A stretch of 34,204 nt of DNA from a bacterium. Lineage in GTDB: Bacteria; Acidobacteriota; Thermoanaerobaculia; Multivoradales; J023. Each line of letters starts with the position of its first letter. Positions within the stretch are counted from its first letter, which is position 1. Positions 22,777 to 31,338 of the stretch are shown one piece after another. A program made the position numbers and the translations under genes. The stretch is taken from contig JAAELT010000388.1 of NCBI GenBank assembly GCA_024226315.1, positions 1-34,204 on the forward strand. The letters run 5' to 3'. The notes below the pieces were generated by a model. The model worked only from the letters and a program-made list of their open reading frames with translations, did no database searches and was not told the DNA's origin.

Positions 22777-23057
22777 AAATGCCCTGCTCGGCGCTTCGCC
22801 ACCAGATGGTCGGTGAGTTTCTCGCCGCAGGTCTCGGACAGGCGCTGATCTCCGCCGCTATGCACCCGTCCAAGCCGCCCCTCCATGAGGTTCGCCAATG
22901 TCTTTGCCTCCGCCGGGCGGGAAACCTCGTCTTGGGCGTCGGCGCGTCTTCGCGCAAGCTGCTCGGCGATCCACTCTACCGGAGTCTTGCCGCTGGTTTC
23001 CGCCACGGTTTCCAGAGCGGCAAAGAGCGGATCCGGGATTTCGAGAATGTGTGCCAT
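22773..23057 (-). CDS. Antitoxin of the PIN toxin
   Basis: The 94-residue protein starts MAHILEIPDPLFAALETVAE and continues TSGKTPVEWIAEQLARRRAD, a ribbon-helix-helix-like antitoxin N terminus. A variable C terminus (KTLANLMEGRLGRVHSGGD) probably wraps the toxin. GGAGGT lies five bases before the ATG on the minus strand. The upstream intergenic stretch 23058-23308 should contain its autoregulated promoter; I see no further gene there. Confidence 0.8.
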   Translation of the reverse strand: MAHILEIPDPLFAALETVAETSGKTPVEWIAEQLARRRADAQDEVSRPAEAKTLANLMEGRLGRVHSGGDQRLSETCGEKLTDHLVAKRRAGHL

Positions 23058-23261
23058 GGTCGACCTCCGGTGCTCAGCTTATCAGTACCTCTTCGCGAAG
23101 AAGAAGACGATCGTCCTCGTCCAGGCCGAGGCCGACCGCCTCAGTCCCCCGCCGCCTGCGAGCGGCGGAAACCGTCGGCCTTTCAGCAGCTGATCTGGCG
23201 CCTCGCGGCCCGACCAGTTCCCGAGCTCTGATCGCGAGTGAGCGATAAGGGCGGTTACGCG

Positions 23262-23296
23262 GCTACCCGAGCAGTAGGGACCACCGGGTAGCTCGG
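23262..23296 (-). terminator. Hairpin after the class V aminotransferase gene
   Basis: GCTACCCG (23262-23269) pairs with CGGGTAGC (23285-23292), and CCGAGC/GCTCGG can pair alternatively. It starts 17 bases after the aminotransferase stop. No clear T-run is present on either strand. Confidence 0.4.
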
Positions 23297-23308
23297 CGTT
23301 CCGGGCCT

Positions 23309-25081
23309 CTAAAGATGCAGCAGGTCCGAAGCCGGCGGCGTCTTGACCCGGCCGCGGAGCTCGCCTTCGATCTCCTCGGGCAGGGGGAACCAGCGCAGGC
23401 GCTCGAAGCCGGCTGAAGGGGATTCGAAGGGAACAGGTTGGGGATCGGCCTCGCCTTCGGCCACGGCGAGGGTCCGCCGGGCTTCTTCGAAGTAGCCCTC
23501 GATCGCCGATTCCGGCTCGGTGGCGCGACGTGAGCGATATTCCATCCGTCCCGAGCGGTAGGTGACGTCATCGAGCCCCATGGGCGGATCGGGGTGGCCG
23601 CGCCAGTGGCGCCACTGGGCGGTGACGGCGTCGAAGCGGTACTGGGGCAGCAGCTTCCAGCCCTCCTCGGCCACCAGGTGCACGGCTCGCAGCAGGAAGT
23701 CGAAAATCGCCTCGGAGATGAAGTAGTTGAAGTTGACCCGCACCCACCCCGGCTTGATCCCCTCGCAGCCGAGCAGGATCTCGCGCTCGAACTCCCTCGA
23801 GGTGGTGAGGTCGATCCCCAGCAGGCGGTGGCCGTAGGGCCCGGCGCAGGAGCAGCCGCCCCGGGTCTGGATGCCGAACAGATCGTTGAGCAGCGCCACC
23901 ACGAAGTTGTGGTGCAGATAGCCGTTGCCGTGCCGCACGACGAACGACACGATCGACAGCCGCGGTGCCTCCTGGTGGCCCAGGATCTCGAGATTCTGGT
24001 TGCCGCTCCACGACTCGATTGCTCGCTGGATGAAGTCGTGCTCGCGGTGCTGGATGACCTCGCTCCCCACCGACTCTTTGAGCTGCAGCACCAGACCGGC
24101 GCGGATCGACTCGACGATCGCCGGCGTGCCGCCCTCTTCCCGGTGCTCGGGGCTCTCCAGGTAGCGATGCTCCTCGGTGTTGACGTAGGCCACCGTGCCG
24201 CCTCCGGGCACCGCCGGCACCTGGTTGCTGAACAGGCTCTTCTTGGCCACCAGCACCCCCGGGGTGCCGGGGCCGCCGACGAACTTGTGGGGCGACAGGA
24301 AAACCGCGTCCTTGCTCGCCAAGCTGTCGCCGGCGGGGCTCATTTCGATCTTCACGTAGGGAGCCGCGGCCGCGTAGTCCCAGAAGGAGAGCGCGCCGTG
24401 ACGGTGCAGGATGGCGGCCACAGTGTCGGCGTCGGACTCGATGCCGGTGACGTTCGAGGCGGCCGAGAAGCTGCCGATAAGGAGCGGCCGCTTGCCGTAG
24501 CGTTCGAGCTCCCGCTCCAGGTGCTCGAGGTCGATCCGGCCGTTGGCGTCCTCGTCGATCACTACCACGTCGGCGATCGACTCGCGCCACGGAAGCTCGT
24601 TGGAGTGGTGCTCGTAGGGGCCGATGAAGACCACCGGGCGTTCCTCCTGCGGGATCCGCTCGGTGAGCCGGTAGCGGGCGTCCAGATCCGCCGGCACGCG
24701 CAGGTTGAGGATGTCGATCAGCTTGTGGATCGCGCCGGTGGCGCCCGAGCCGCAGAAGATCACCACGTCGTCGTCCGAGCCGCCGACGGCCTGCTTGACG
24801 ATCTTCCGGGCATCCTCGCGGAAGCGCGTGGTTTGCAGACCCGTGCCCGAGGTCTCGGTGTGGGTGTTGGCGTAGAGCGGCAGCACCTCGTCGCGGATGA
24901 AGTCCTCGATGAAGGTCAACGAGTGGCCGGACGCCGTGTAGTCGGCATAGGTGACTCGGCGGAGCCCGAAGGGACCGTCGATGGCTCGATCTTCGCCCAC
25001 CAGCGAATCGCGGATGGTTTCGAGCAAGTGGTGGCGTTCGCCGTCCGGCGTGCTCATACGGTCTGGCGCTGTCGTGCTCAT
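23309..25081 (-). CDS. Class V aminotransferase-fold PLP enzyme (cysteine-desulfurase-like)
   Basis: The 590-residue protein has the class V fold. YADYTASGHSLTFIEDFI, CGSGATGAIHKLIDIL and PYEHHSNELPWRES lead to the PLP lysine in FLSPHKFVGGPGTPGVL (Lys266). A cysteine-rich loop RGGCSCAGPYGH (Cys410, Cys412) sits where desulfurases carry their persulfide cysteine. About 120 C-terminal residues extend past the standard fold. It could supply sulfur for lipoyl synthase clusters or act on a sulfur amino acid, since it stands among lipoate and redox genes. That role is an inference: the fold also includes lyases and transaminases. It reads away from the NarI-like gene across a 173-base divergent region. 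Confidence 0.82.
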   Translation of the reverse strand: MSTTAPDRMSTPDGERHHLLETIRDSLVGEDRAIDGPFGLRRVTYADYTASGHSLTFIEDFIRDEVLPLYANTHTETSGTGLQTTRFREDARKIVKQAVGGSDDDVVIFCGSGATGAIHKLIDILNLRVPADLDARYRLTERIPQEERPVVFIGPYEHHSNELPWRESIADVVVIDEDANGRIDLEHLERELERYGKRPLLIGSFSAASNVTGIESDADTVAAILHRHGALSFWDYAAAAPYVKIEMSPAGDSLASKDAVFLSPHKFVGGPGTPGVLVAKKSLFSNQVPAVPGGGTVAYVNTEEHRYLESPEHREEGGTPAIVESIRAGLVLQLKESVGSEVIQHREHDFIQRAIESWSGNQNLEILGHQEAPRLSIVSFVVRHGNGYLHHNFVVALLNDLFGIQTRGGCSCAGPYGHRLLGIDLTTSREFEREILLGCEGIKPGWVRVNFNYFISEAIFDFLLRAVHLVAEEGWKLLPQYRFDAVTAQWRHWRGHPDPPMGLDDVTYRSGRMEYRSRRATEPESAIEGYFEEARRTLAVAEGEADPQPVPFESPSAGFERLRWFPLPEEIEGELRGRVKTPPASDLLHL

Positions 25082-25254
25082 ACTGGTGGCCTACGGAGAC
25101 TGCGGGATTCAGGGCGTGGAGGAGTGCAGTATATCCGTTGTGGGAACTGCCCGCGCGGGTAGGGCACTCGCCGTTCCTCCGGGTGTTTCGAATCGCGACG
25201 GTCAGGAGCAGACTGGCATGCGTATTCGAGGCAGATACAGCCTTCGCGAAGACC
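25082..25254. promoter_or_regulatory. Divergent intergenic region with repeat remnant
   Basis: This holds the promoters of the aminotransferase (minus) and NarI-like operon (plus). A TATACT -10-like box is read on the minus strand at 25133-25128, with no clear -35. GTAGGG...CTCGCCG and TTTCGAATCGCGACG (about 25157-25202) resemble half of the inverted repeat at 13202-13270. Confidence 0.35.
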
Positions 25255-25893
25255 ATGGAGTTACTCGACCACCTCACGCGGCTCGTCTTCCCCTACGCTC
25301 TGGCCTGGTGTCTCTTCCTGCTGGTCCTGCGCACCGCCGTCGTGCTGCGCCGGGGCTACAAGGTGGAGCTCGGCGCCCCGAAAGGCAGCCCTCGCCGCGG
25401 TATCCTGTATTCGTTGACCTTCTCGATGCTGCCCTGGAAGAAGGACTCGACCCGCCGCCATCCCTGGACTTACGCCGCCGGCATGGGCATGCACCTCGGG
25501 ATCTTTCTGACGGTGCTCTTCGCATTGGGCAGGCGGTTCGCCTCGTGGCCCGACTGGAGTCTGCCGATCTTCGCCGTCGCCGCCTTTGTCGGGCTGGTGA
25601 GCGCCCTGGGCCTGTTCGTCAAGCGAGGCACCAGGGCGTACATGCACGCGATCTCGACTCTCGACGATTTCCTGGCCAACGCGCTCGTCCAGCTTTACCT
25701 GCTGGGTGGCTTTCTGACCGCGTTGTTCCCGGCCTTGAACGGCTTCTGGCGCTTGACGGCGATCCTGCTGCTGCTCTACGTACCGCTCGGCAAGATCTAC
25801 CACATGCTGCTGTTCTTCGTCTCGCGCTCACTCTTCGGTCTGCAGTTCGGCCGCCGCGGCGTGCTGCGGCACGACCTGCCCATCAGCTACTGA
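25255..25893 (+). CDS. NarI/DsrM-like membrane cytochrome b
   Basis: The 212-residue protein has five membrane helices: LVFPYALAWCLFLLVLRTAV, AAGMGMHLGIFLTVLFALG, IFAVAAFVGLVSALGLFV, FLANALVQLYLLGGFLTALF and LLLLYVPLGKIYHMLLFFVS. The helix histidines (MHLG, IYHMLL) suit b-heme ligation. It matches the gamma subunit of nitrate reductase and DsrM/HdrE. The gene is 16 bases before an HdrD/DsrK-like gene, as in dsrMK, so the two probably form a quinone-linked membrane complex. The start at 25255 lacks a strong ribosome-binding site, and a TTG at 25138 is possible but would add a non-hydrophobic leader. Confidence 0.87.
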   Translation: MELLDHLTRLVFPYALAWCLFLLVLRTAVVLRRGYKVELGAPKGSPRRGILYSLTFSMLPWKKDSTRRHPWTYAAGMGMHLGIFLTVLFALGRRFASWPDWSLPIFAVAAFVGLVSALGLFVKRGTRAYMHAISTLDDFLANALVQLYLLGGFLTALFPALNGFWRLTAILLLLYVPLGKIYHMLLFFVSRSLFGLQFGRRGVLRHDLPISY

Positions 25894-25909
25894 CGCCGGA
25901 ACGCGAACC

Positions 25910-27193
25910 ATGGCCCAGACCACCGTCGCCCACGACGCCCTCCAGGTTCTCGACGCCCGGCTCAACCTGCCGCTGACCACCTATCTGGAGGCATGCACCC
26001 ACTGCGGCCTGTGCGCCGAGGCCTGCCACTTGTATCGCGCCGATCCGGTCGCCAAGCACATCCCGTGCTTCAAGGCCGACACCGTGCGCAAGGTCTACCA
26101 GCGCTACCACACCCCCACGGGACGTTTCCTGCCGTGGCTTCTCGGGCTCTCGGACCTCGACGACGAGACCCTCGACGACTGGGTGGAGCCGGTCTTCCAG
26201 TGCACCATGTGCCGGCGTTGCTCGATCGAGTGCCCGCTCGGCATCGACAACGCCGCGATGATCGCCACCGCCCGGGCGATCCTGACCAGCGCCGGCAAGG
26301 CGCCGCCGACTCTGATGGAGCACGGCCGGAAGTCCTGCGAGGCCGGCAGCCCGCTGGGTTTGACCCGCGAGCAGTTCCTGGATCGCATGGAGTGGATCGA
26401 GGAAGAGCTCCAGGAAGAGCTCGACGATGACGACTACGAGGTGCCGATCGACCAGGAGGGAGCGGACATCCTGTTCATTCCCGCCTCGATCGAGCTCATG
26501 AAGTACCCACAGAGCATCCAGGCCTGCTGCCGAATCTTCCAGCAGGCGGGCGCGTCGTGGACGCTGTCGAGCACCTGCTACGACGTCACCAACTTCGGCG
26601 TCTTCCTGGGTGACTCACAGATCTCGAGGACAATCGCCACGCGCGACATCGAGGAGGCCGAGCGGCTCGGCGTCCACACGGTCGTCACCTCGGAGTGCGG
26701 CCACGCCTACCGCGCTCTGCGCTGGGAGGCGCCGGACTGGCTGCAGGAGAGCCTGCCGTTCGAGGTCAAGAACATCCTGGAGCTGGCGGACGAATGGGTG
26801 GCGGAGGGCCGGCTGCGGCTCGACCCATCCGCCAACCCGGAGCCGGTCACCTACCACGACCCGTGCAACATCACCCGCAACGGTGGCGTCGTCGAAGAGC
26901 CGCGTCGCCTGCTCTCGGCCTGCACCGAGGAGTTTCGCGAGATGACCCCGAACCGCGAGCGCAACTGGTGCTGCGGCGGGGGCGGTGGCTTCCACTCGAT
27001 GCCGGAGTACGACGACGTGCGCCTCGCCAGCGGTGAGATGAAGGCGAAGCAGGTGGAGTCGACCGGTGCCACGGTGCTGGCGACGGCGTGCGCCAACTGC
27101 CACCTGCAGCTCTCGGACCTCTCGGACCACTACGAGCTGGGGGTGGAGACGGTGAGCGTGACGGAGCTGATGGCGAACGCGTTGGTGGAGTAG
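25910..27193 (+). CDS. HdrD/DsrK-like iron-sulfur protein
   Basis: The 427-residue protein carries two ferredoxin sites, C29-x2-C32-x2-C35-x3-C39 (ACTHCGLCAEACHLY) and C98-x2-C101-x2-C104-x3-C108 (CTMCRRCSIECP). Two CCG-type halves follow: STCYDVTNFGVFLGD with SECGHAYR, then YHDPCNITRNGG (Cys319) with NWCCGGGGG (Cys354-355) and a final CANCHLQ. This is the cytoplasmic subunit form seen in HdrD, DsrK and TmcB, which reduces or oxidises disulfide-like or protein-bound substrates with a noncubane cluster. The partner is the NarI-like cytochrome encoded just upstream. In this context a lipoyl disulfide on the carrier is a candidate substrate, but that is an inference. Confidence 0.88.
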   Translation: MAQTTVAHDALQVLDARLNLPLTTYLEACTHCGLCAEACHLYRADPVAKHIPCFKADTVRKVYQRYHTPTGRFLPWLLGLSDLDDETLDDWVEPVFQCTMCRRCSIECPLGIDNAAMIATARAILTSAGKAPPTLMEHGRKSCEAGSPLGLTREQFLDRMEWIEEELQEELDDDDYEVPIDQEGADILFIPASIELMKYPQSIQACCRIFQQAGASWTLSSTCYDVTNFGVFLGDSQISRTIATRDIEEAERLGVHTVVTSECGHAYRALRWEAPDWLQESLPFEVKNILELADEWVAEGRLRLDPSANPEPVTYHDPCNITRNGGVVEEPRRLLSACTEEFREMTPNRERNWCCGGGGGFHSMPEYDDVRLASGEMKAKQVESTGATVLATACANCHLQLSDLSDHYELGVETVSVTELMANALVE

Positions 27194-27202
27194 ACTCGAA
27201 GC

Positions 27203-29560
27203 GTGACCCTCGAAATCGGCCTCGTCCTCGGCATCCTGGCGGTCGCCGTGGTGCTCTTCGTGTCGGAGAAGGTGCGAGTCGACCTGGTGGCGCTGATGGT
27301 GCTGCTGGCGTTGGCTTTCACCGGGCTGGTGGGTCCGCGCGAGGCCCTGACCGGCTTCAGCAATCCCGCGGTGGTCACGGTGTGGGCGGTGTTCATCTTG
27401 AGCGGCGGCCTCACCCGCACCGGCGTCGCCAACCGGCTGGGACACTTCGTGCTGCGCCTCGCCGGCCGCAGCGAGATCGGCCTGGTGGTGGCGATCATGC
27501 TCACCTCGGGCTTGCTGTCGTCGTTCATGAACAACGTCGGTGTGGCGGCGCTGCTGCTGCCGGTGGTGATGGACATCACCCGGCGGCTCGGCATCGCGCC
27601 GTCGAAGCTCTTGATCCCGCTCGCCTTCAGCTCGCTGCTCGGCGGCCTGGTGACGTTGATCGGTACGCCGCCCAACATCCTGATCGCCGACGCCTCCCGG
27701 GACTTCGGTCTCGAAGAGCCGTTCGAGCTCTTCGACTTCACACCCGTGGGTCTGGCGGTGATGCTGGCCGGCGTCGCCTACATGGCGCTTATCGGCCGCC
27801 ACATGCTGCCGGTGCGGGGCAAGGCGCGATTGCCTTCGGGCGGGGACGAGGATCTGCATCAGCTCTACGACCTGCGCCAGCGGCTGTCGATTCTGCGGCT
27901 GCCGGAGGGCTCGACCCTGGCCGGCAGGACGCTCGCCGAGAGCCGGCTGGGCTCGGCCCTGGGGGTCAACGTCATTGGTCTGAATCGAGGCGGCAGACTG
28001 CGCCTTGCGCCCGAGCGCCGCACCATCCTGGCGGCGGGAGACGCGCTGTTGGTGGAGGGGGCACTGGATCGCCTGCGGGAGTTGCAGGGTCACGAATACC
28101 TGGAAGTCGACGAAGAGTCACGTACCCTGATCCAGCTGATGGCCGCCGAATTCGATTTCCGCGAGGTGCGCCTGGGCGGCCCGGTCGTCGGTAAGACGCT
28201 GCGTCAGCTCGACTTCCGCGGCCGCTTCGGCGTCAACGTGCTGACGGTGCTGCGCCGTGACAGCCCGATGCGGACCAACCTCGCGAACCTGGTGCTCGAG
28301 GCCGAGGACGTCCTGCTGGTGCAGGGGTCCGACGCCGAGATCGACGCCTTGCGCGAGGCCGAGGGCCTGGTGGTCACAGCCGCCAGGGATCTGTCCGTCT
28401 ACGAGCTCGAGGACTCCTTGAAGATCGTTCACGTGCCGGGCGATTCGTCGCTGCTGGGCAAGAACCTGCGTCAGGCCCGGCTGGGCGATGCCGCCGGGCT
28501 CACCGTGCTGGGCATCGTGCGCGACGGTACCCGGGGCCTCATCACCGGTCCCGAGGCCTGCCTGAAACCGGGCGACATCCTGGTGGTGGAAGGCAGCCCG
28601 GAGAACTTGGGAAAGGTGCGCGCGCTCCGCGAGCTCGAGATCGACCGCGAAGAGATTCCCGGCCTCGGCGAGCTGGAGTCCGAGGACACGGGCTTCGCGG
28701 AGGTGGTGCTCTCACCACGCACCGCGCTCGCCGGCCTGACGCTGCAGGAGATCCACTTCCGCGAGAAGTACGGCCTCAACGTGATGGCCATCTTCCGCCA
28801 GGGCGAGGCGATCCGCTCCGAGCTGCGCAACACCCCTTTGCGCCACTCCGACGCGCTGTTGCTCTACGGCTCGCGCCGCAAGTTACAGCTGCTCGGCGGC
28901 GAGGCAGACTTCCTCGTGCTCACCGAGGACGCCCAGGTGCCGGTGCGCGTGCGCAAGGCGCCGCTGGCGGCTGGAATCATGGCGGTGGTGCTCACCCCGG
29001 TCATCCTCGGTTGGTTACCGATCTACCTCTCCGCCATCCTCGGCGCGGTACTGATGATCCTCACCCGCTGCCTGACGATGGACGAGGCCTACAAGTTTAT
29101 CGAGTGGCGGGCGGTGTTCCTGATCGCCGGCATGCTGCCCCTGGGCGCCGCGCTCCAGAGCAGCGGCGCCGCCCTCTACCTGACCGAGAAAGTGGTGTCG
29201 GCGGTGGGCGGCCTCGGCCCCTACGCCATCGTCGCCGCGCTCTACCTGGTGACCGCCCTGGGCGCCCAGGTCATGCCGACCTCCGCGGTCGCCATCTTGA
29301 TGGCGCCGATCGCCTTCAACACCGCCCAGGACCTGGGCATCTCTCCCTACGCCCTGCTCATGGCGGTCGCGCTCTCCGCGTCGGCCAGCTTCATGAGCCC
29401 GGTGGCCCACCCCGCGAACATCCTGATCATGGGCCCGGGCGGCTATCGGTTCACCGACTACATCAAAGTCGGGTTGCCGTTGACGCTGGTCTGCCTGGCG
29501 GTGGTGCTGATCGTCCTGCCGCTGGTGTGGCCGTTCGAGGTACCCGTTCCGCCGCAGTGA
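27203..29560 (+). CDS. SLC13/DASS family permease with four RCK_C domains
   Basis: The 785-residue protein is a split permease. The N-terminal membrane half includes LSSFMNNVGVAALLLPVVMD and LGGLVTLIGTPPNILIADAS, the family's NNVG and T-P-P-N hairpin motifs. About residues 210-575 hold four RCK_C (TrkA-C) domains, each starting with a pattern such as LPEGSTLAGRTLAESRLGSA. The C-terminal membrane half repeats the hairpin logic (PTSAVAILMAPIAF, SPVAHPANILIMGPGGYRF). This is the architecture of SAC1/SLT-type sulfate permeases. The transported anion is not shown by the sequence; a sulfur oxyanion would fit the neighbours. It starts at a GTG nine bases after the HdrD/DsrK-like stop. Confidence 0.88.
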   Translation: MTLEIGLVLGILAVAVVLFVSEKVRVDLVALMVLLALAFTGLVGPREALTGFSNPAVVTVWAVFILSGGLTRTGVANRLGHFVLRLAGRSEIGLVVAIMLTSGLLSSFMNNVGVAALLLPVVMDITRRLGIAPSKLLIPLAFSSLLGGLVTLIGTPPNILIADASRDFGLEEPFELFDFTPVGLAVMLAGVAYMALIGRHMLPVRGKARLPSGGDEDLHQLYDLRQRLSILRLPEGSTLAGRTLAESRLGSALGVNVIGLNRGGRLRLAPERRTILAAGDALLVEGALDRLRELQGHEYLEVDEESRTLIQLMAAEFDFREVRLGGPVVGKTLRQLDFRGRFGVNVLTVLRRDSPMRTNLANLVLEAEDVLLVQGSDAEIDALREAEGLVVTAARDLSVYELEDSLKIVHVPGDSSLLGKNLRQARLGDAAGLTVLGIVRDGTRGLITGPEACLKPGDILVVEGSPENLGKVRALRELEIDREEIPGLGELESEDTGFAEVVLSPRTALAGLTLQEIHFREKYGLNVMAIFRQGEAIRSELRNTPLRHSDALLLYGSRRKLQLLGGEADFLVLTEDAQVPVRVRKAPLAAGIMAVVLTPVILGWLPIYLSAILGAVLMILTRCLTMDEAYKFIEWRAVFLIAGMLPLGAALQSSGAALYLTEKVVSAVGGLGPYAIVAALYLVTALGAQVMPTSAVAILMAPIAFNTAQDLGISPYALLMAVALSASASFMSPVAHPANILIMGPGGYRFTDYIKVGLPLTLVCLAVVLIVLPLVWPFEVPVPPQ

Positions 29561-29590
29561 TCCGCGCGCGACGCCCTGCCCGTCGCCATC

Positions 29591-31018
29591 GTGGGGCATC
29601 GTGTCCGGGAGGAACCGGAGCCGGAGACGCTGAGCTACGAGCTCGGAGCAGCGCGCGAAGCGAGCAGGGCATCGACGCAGATCCTGAGCCGCTCGCTGCC
29701 GGCGAGCCACTCGCTCGCGGACTCCGCTTCGTTCCAGACCTGCGCCAGCCGCAGCGCCAGCAGCGGCACCCGCACCCAGGTCGCCGCCGGGCTGGGCGGG
29801 AGCTACGTCCGCGATCTGCGCCAACGGTTGGCGGCCGGCCGGGACGGGCGCTACGACCTTGCTGCGCTGCTGCGCATCCTGCGGGCTCTCGACGTCGCCC
29901 CCGCGGTGTTCTTCGGCAAGGTCTTCGGCTCCCTCGACCCGATCGCCCTGACCCAGCTCGAGACCCGCCGGCTCGGCGAGCCACCGGAGATCGTGGCCCG
30001 GGTCGGGGACCTCCTGCTGTTCGAAGAATGGCAGCCGCCGGGCGAGTTTTCCGAACACGTCCGCGACCTGGACGCCCACCGCTACCGGGACGCCAGGGAG
30101 GCCGGCAGGTTCGCCCGCACCGATCTCGAACAGGTCGCCGCCGGCCTGCGCCCGCTGGCGTGGGGCATCCCGCTGCTCGCGGTCTACGGCTCGGCGCTGC
30201 GGATGACCGAGGATCACGACGCGGCGCAGCAGACGCTGGTACTGGCCCTCGAGCGCGCCGAGCCCACCGGCGACCAGGGTCTCCTCGGCGACCTGCTGCA
30301 GCGGCTGGCCTACGCCGTCGCGGACCACTGCGGCGACTATGGCCGGGCGTCGCGCCTGTCGGCGCGGGCGACCGACTACCACCTTCTGGCCGGAGACATG
30401 AACGCTGTCGGCAAGACTTTCGTCGATCGCGGGATCTGGCTGCGTAAGCTCGACCGGCTCGACGGCGCCGTTGCCATGGAGCGCCGGGCACTCGAGCTGC
30501 TGGCAACCGACGAGCACAGGAATCGCTTCGCCGCCTTTCAGATGCTGGGGTTGTCCTATCGCGAGCTCGGAGAGCCGGAGCGCGCACACCAGTACGCTTC
30601 GCTTGCGGCTGAGTTGGCGCCTCGCGTAGGCCCCTGGATGGCGGCACGGCTCCTGAGGCTGCGGGCCAGGCTTGCCGTCGATCGGCGTCAATACCAGGCG
30701 GCGGAGGCTCACTTGCGCGAAGCGATCGAGGTCTTTCAACCGATCTCCTCGGGCGAAGCGGCCCTGGAGACCACCGAGTTGGTACGGGTGCTGCTCCTGC
30801 TGGGACGCGGCGCCGAAGCTCACACCACCGCCAGCACTATGGCCCGGTTCATCATTCCCCTGGAAGAGCGGAGCCCGGTCGCCGCGGCGGCCGCCCTGGA
30901 TCTGCTGCGCTGCGGCCAGGTTGGCCGTGGGATCACGCTGGAGATGGTCGACCGCGTCGCCGCAGTCCTCGATGAGGAGCGGGCACGCCCGCCAGGGCGC
31001 GCCCGCTCCGGGCGCTAA
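29591..31018 (+). CDS. HTH-TPR regulator-like protein
   Basis: The product (about 475 residues from the GTG at 29591) has an XRE-like DNA-binding stretch, TQVAAGLGGSYVRDLRQRLA, followed by GRYDLAALLRILRALDVAP and AVFFGKVFG. It then has TPR-like helical repeats: ADHCGDYGRASRLSARATDY, LRKLDRLDGAVAMERRALEL, FQMLGLSYRELGEPERAHQY and VDRRQYQAAEAHLREAIEVF. The first 60 residues are low-complexity and serine-rich, so the true start could be further in. HTH-TPR proteins often sense peptides or protein partners, and a 19-codon ORF converges on its 3' end. A long shadow ORF on the opposite strand was discarded. Confidence 0.72.
   Translation: MGHRVREEPEPETLSYELGAAREASRASTQILSRSLPASHSLADSASFQTCASRSASSGTRTQVAAGLGGSYVRDLRQRLAAGRDGRYDLAALLRILRALDVAPAVFFGKVFGSLDPIALTQLETRRLGEPPEIVARVGDLLLFEEWQPPGEFSEHVRDLDAHRYRDAREAGRFARTDLEQVAAGLRPLAWGIPLLAVYGSALRMTEDHDAAQQTLVLALERAEPTGDQGLLGDLLQRLAYAVADHCGDYGRASRLSARATDYHLLAGDMNAVGKTFVDRGIWLRKLDRLDGAVAMERRALELLATDEHRNRFAAFQMLGLSYRELGEPERAHQYASLAAELAPRVGPWMAARLLRLRARLAVDRRQYQAAEAHLREAIEVFQPISSGEAALETTELVRVLLLLGRGAEAHTTASTMARFIIPLEERSPVAAAAALDLLRCGQVGRGITLEMVDRVAAVLDEERARPPGRARSGR
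30977..31008 (+). terminator. Strong hairpin at the end of the HTH-TPR gene
   Basis: GAGCGGGC (30977-30984) pairs with GCCCGCTC (31001-31008), with an inner CGCCC/GGGCG stem. It lies in the last codons of the gene. No T-run follows. Confidence 0.4.
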
Positions 31019-31023
31019 CGAGC

Positions 31024-31083
31024 CTAGCCGTTGGGGTCCGCTTCCGGTCCATAGCCGGCCCGGACGGTGGTCGTGACCTGCAT
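31024..31083 (-). CDS. 19-codon small ORF with strong ribosome-binding site
   Basis: On the minus strand, AGGAGG lies six bases before an ATG at 31083, and the frame reads MQVTTTVRAGYGPEADPNG and stops at 31024, six bases from the convergent stop of the HTH-TPR gene. The near-ideal ribosome-binding site, uncommon in this window, argues for translation. I know no named family; the V(K/R)AG...N pattern resembles short precursor-like peptides seen in other bacteria, from memory only. No signal sequence is present. It is too short for routine gene calling. Confidence 0.5.
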   Translation of the reverse strand: MQVTTTVRAGYGPEADPNG

Positions 31084-31198
31084 GAGGCACCTCCTGGAGC
31101 GCGATGGACGCCGGGGCTCCAGTGCCGCGGCGCCGTGACGTTGCGCCCCTGAAGGACCTAGGGTATGCCCGCCTGAAACGGAGCGGTCTTGTCGTGTT

Positions 31199-31226
31199 GG
31201 GAGCGCGGGCGTCCCGCCTGCTCCGG
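31199..31226. repeat. Dispersed GC-rich palindrome
   Basis: GGGAGCGCGGGCGTCCCGCC followed by TGCTCC folds back on itself. Its minus-strand translation contains AGGTPALPT, a phrase I have often seen encoded by interspersed repeats in other GC-rich genomes (from memory). Confidence 0.45.
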
Positions 31227-31338
31227 CCGCGAGCAAGAGTCGCGCCCTCCAGGTCGCGGTCCTTCCCCCAGAGATCGCGCCGGCCGGCAGATCGTGGCTG
31301 TCACCGGTGGCAGCGCGGGGGCGCGGCCGCGATGTCGC

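Noticed and set aside
25180..25202. TTTCGAATC as a tRNA T-arm
   Set aside because: No acceptor or anticodon arm surrounds it; the same 15-mer lies in the inverted repeat at 13202-13270.
26615..28093. 492-codon antisense frame
   Set aside because: Histidine/glutamine-rich shadow of the HdrD/DsrK-like and SLC13 genes.
8632..29560. Canonical sHdr sulfur-oxidation cluster
   Set aside because: No sHdrA, or paired sHdrB/sHdrC genes are visible, so only the carrier and assembly parts can be claimed.
29015..31090. 691-codon antisense frame
   Set aside because: Shadow of the SLC13 and HTH-TPR genes, with no domain or ribosome-binding site.
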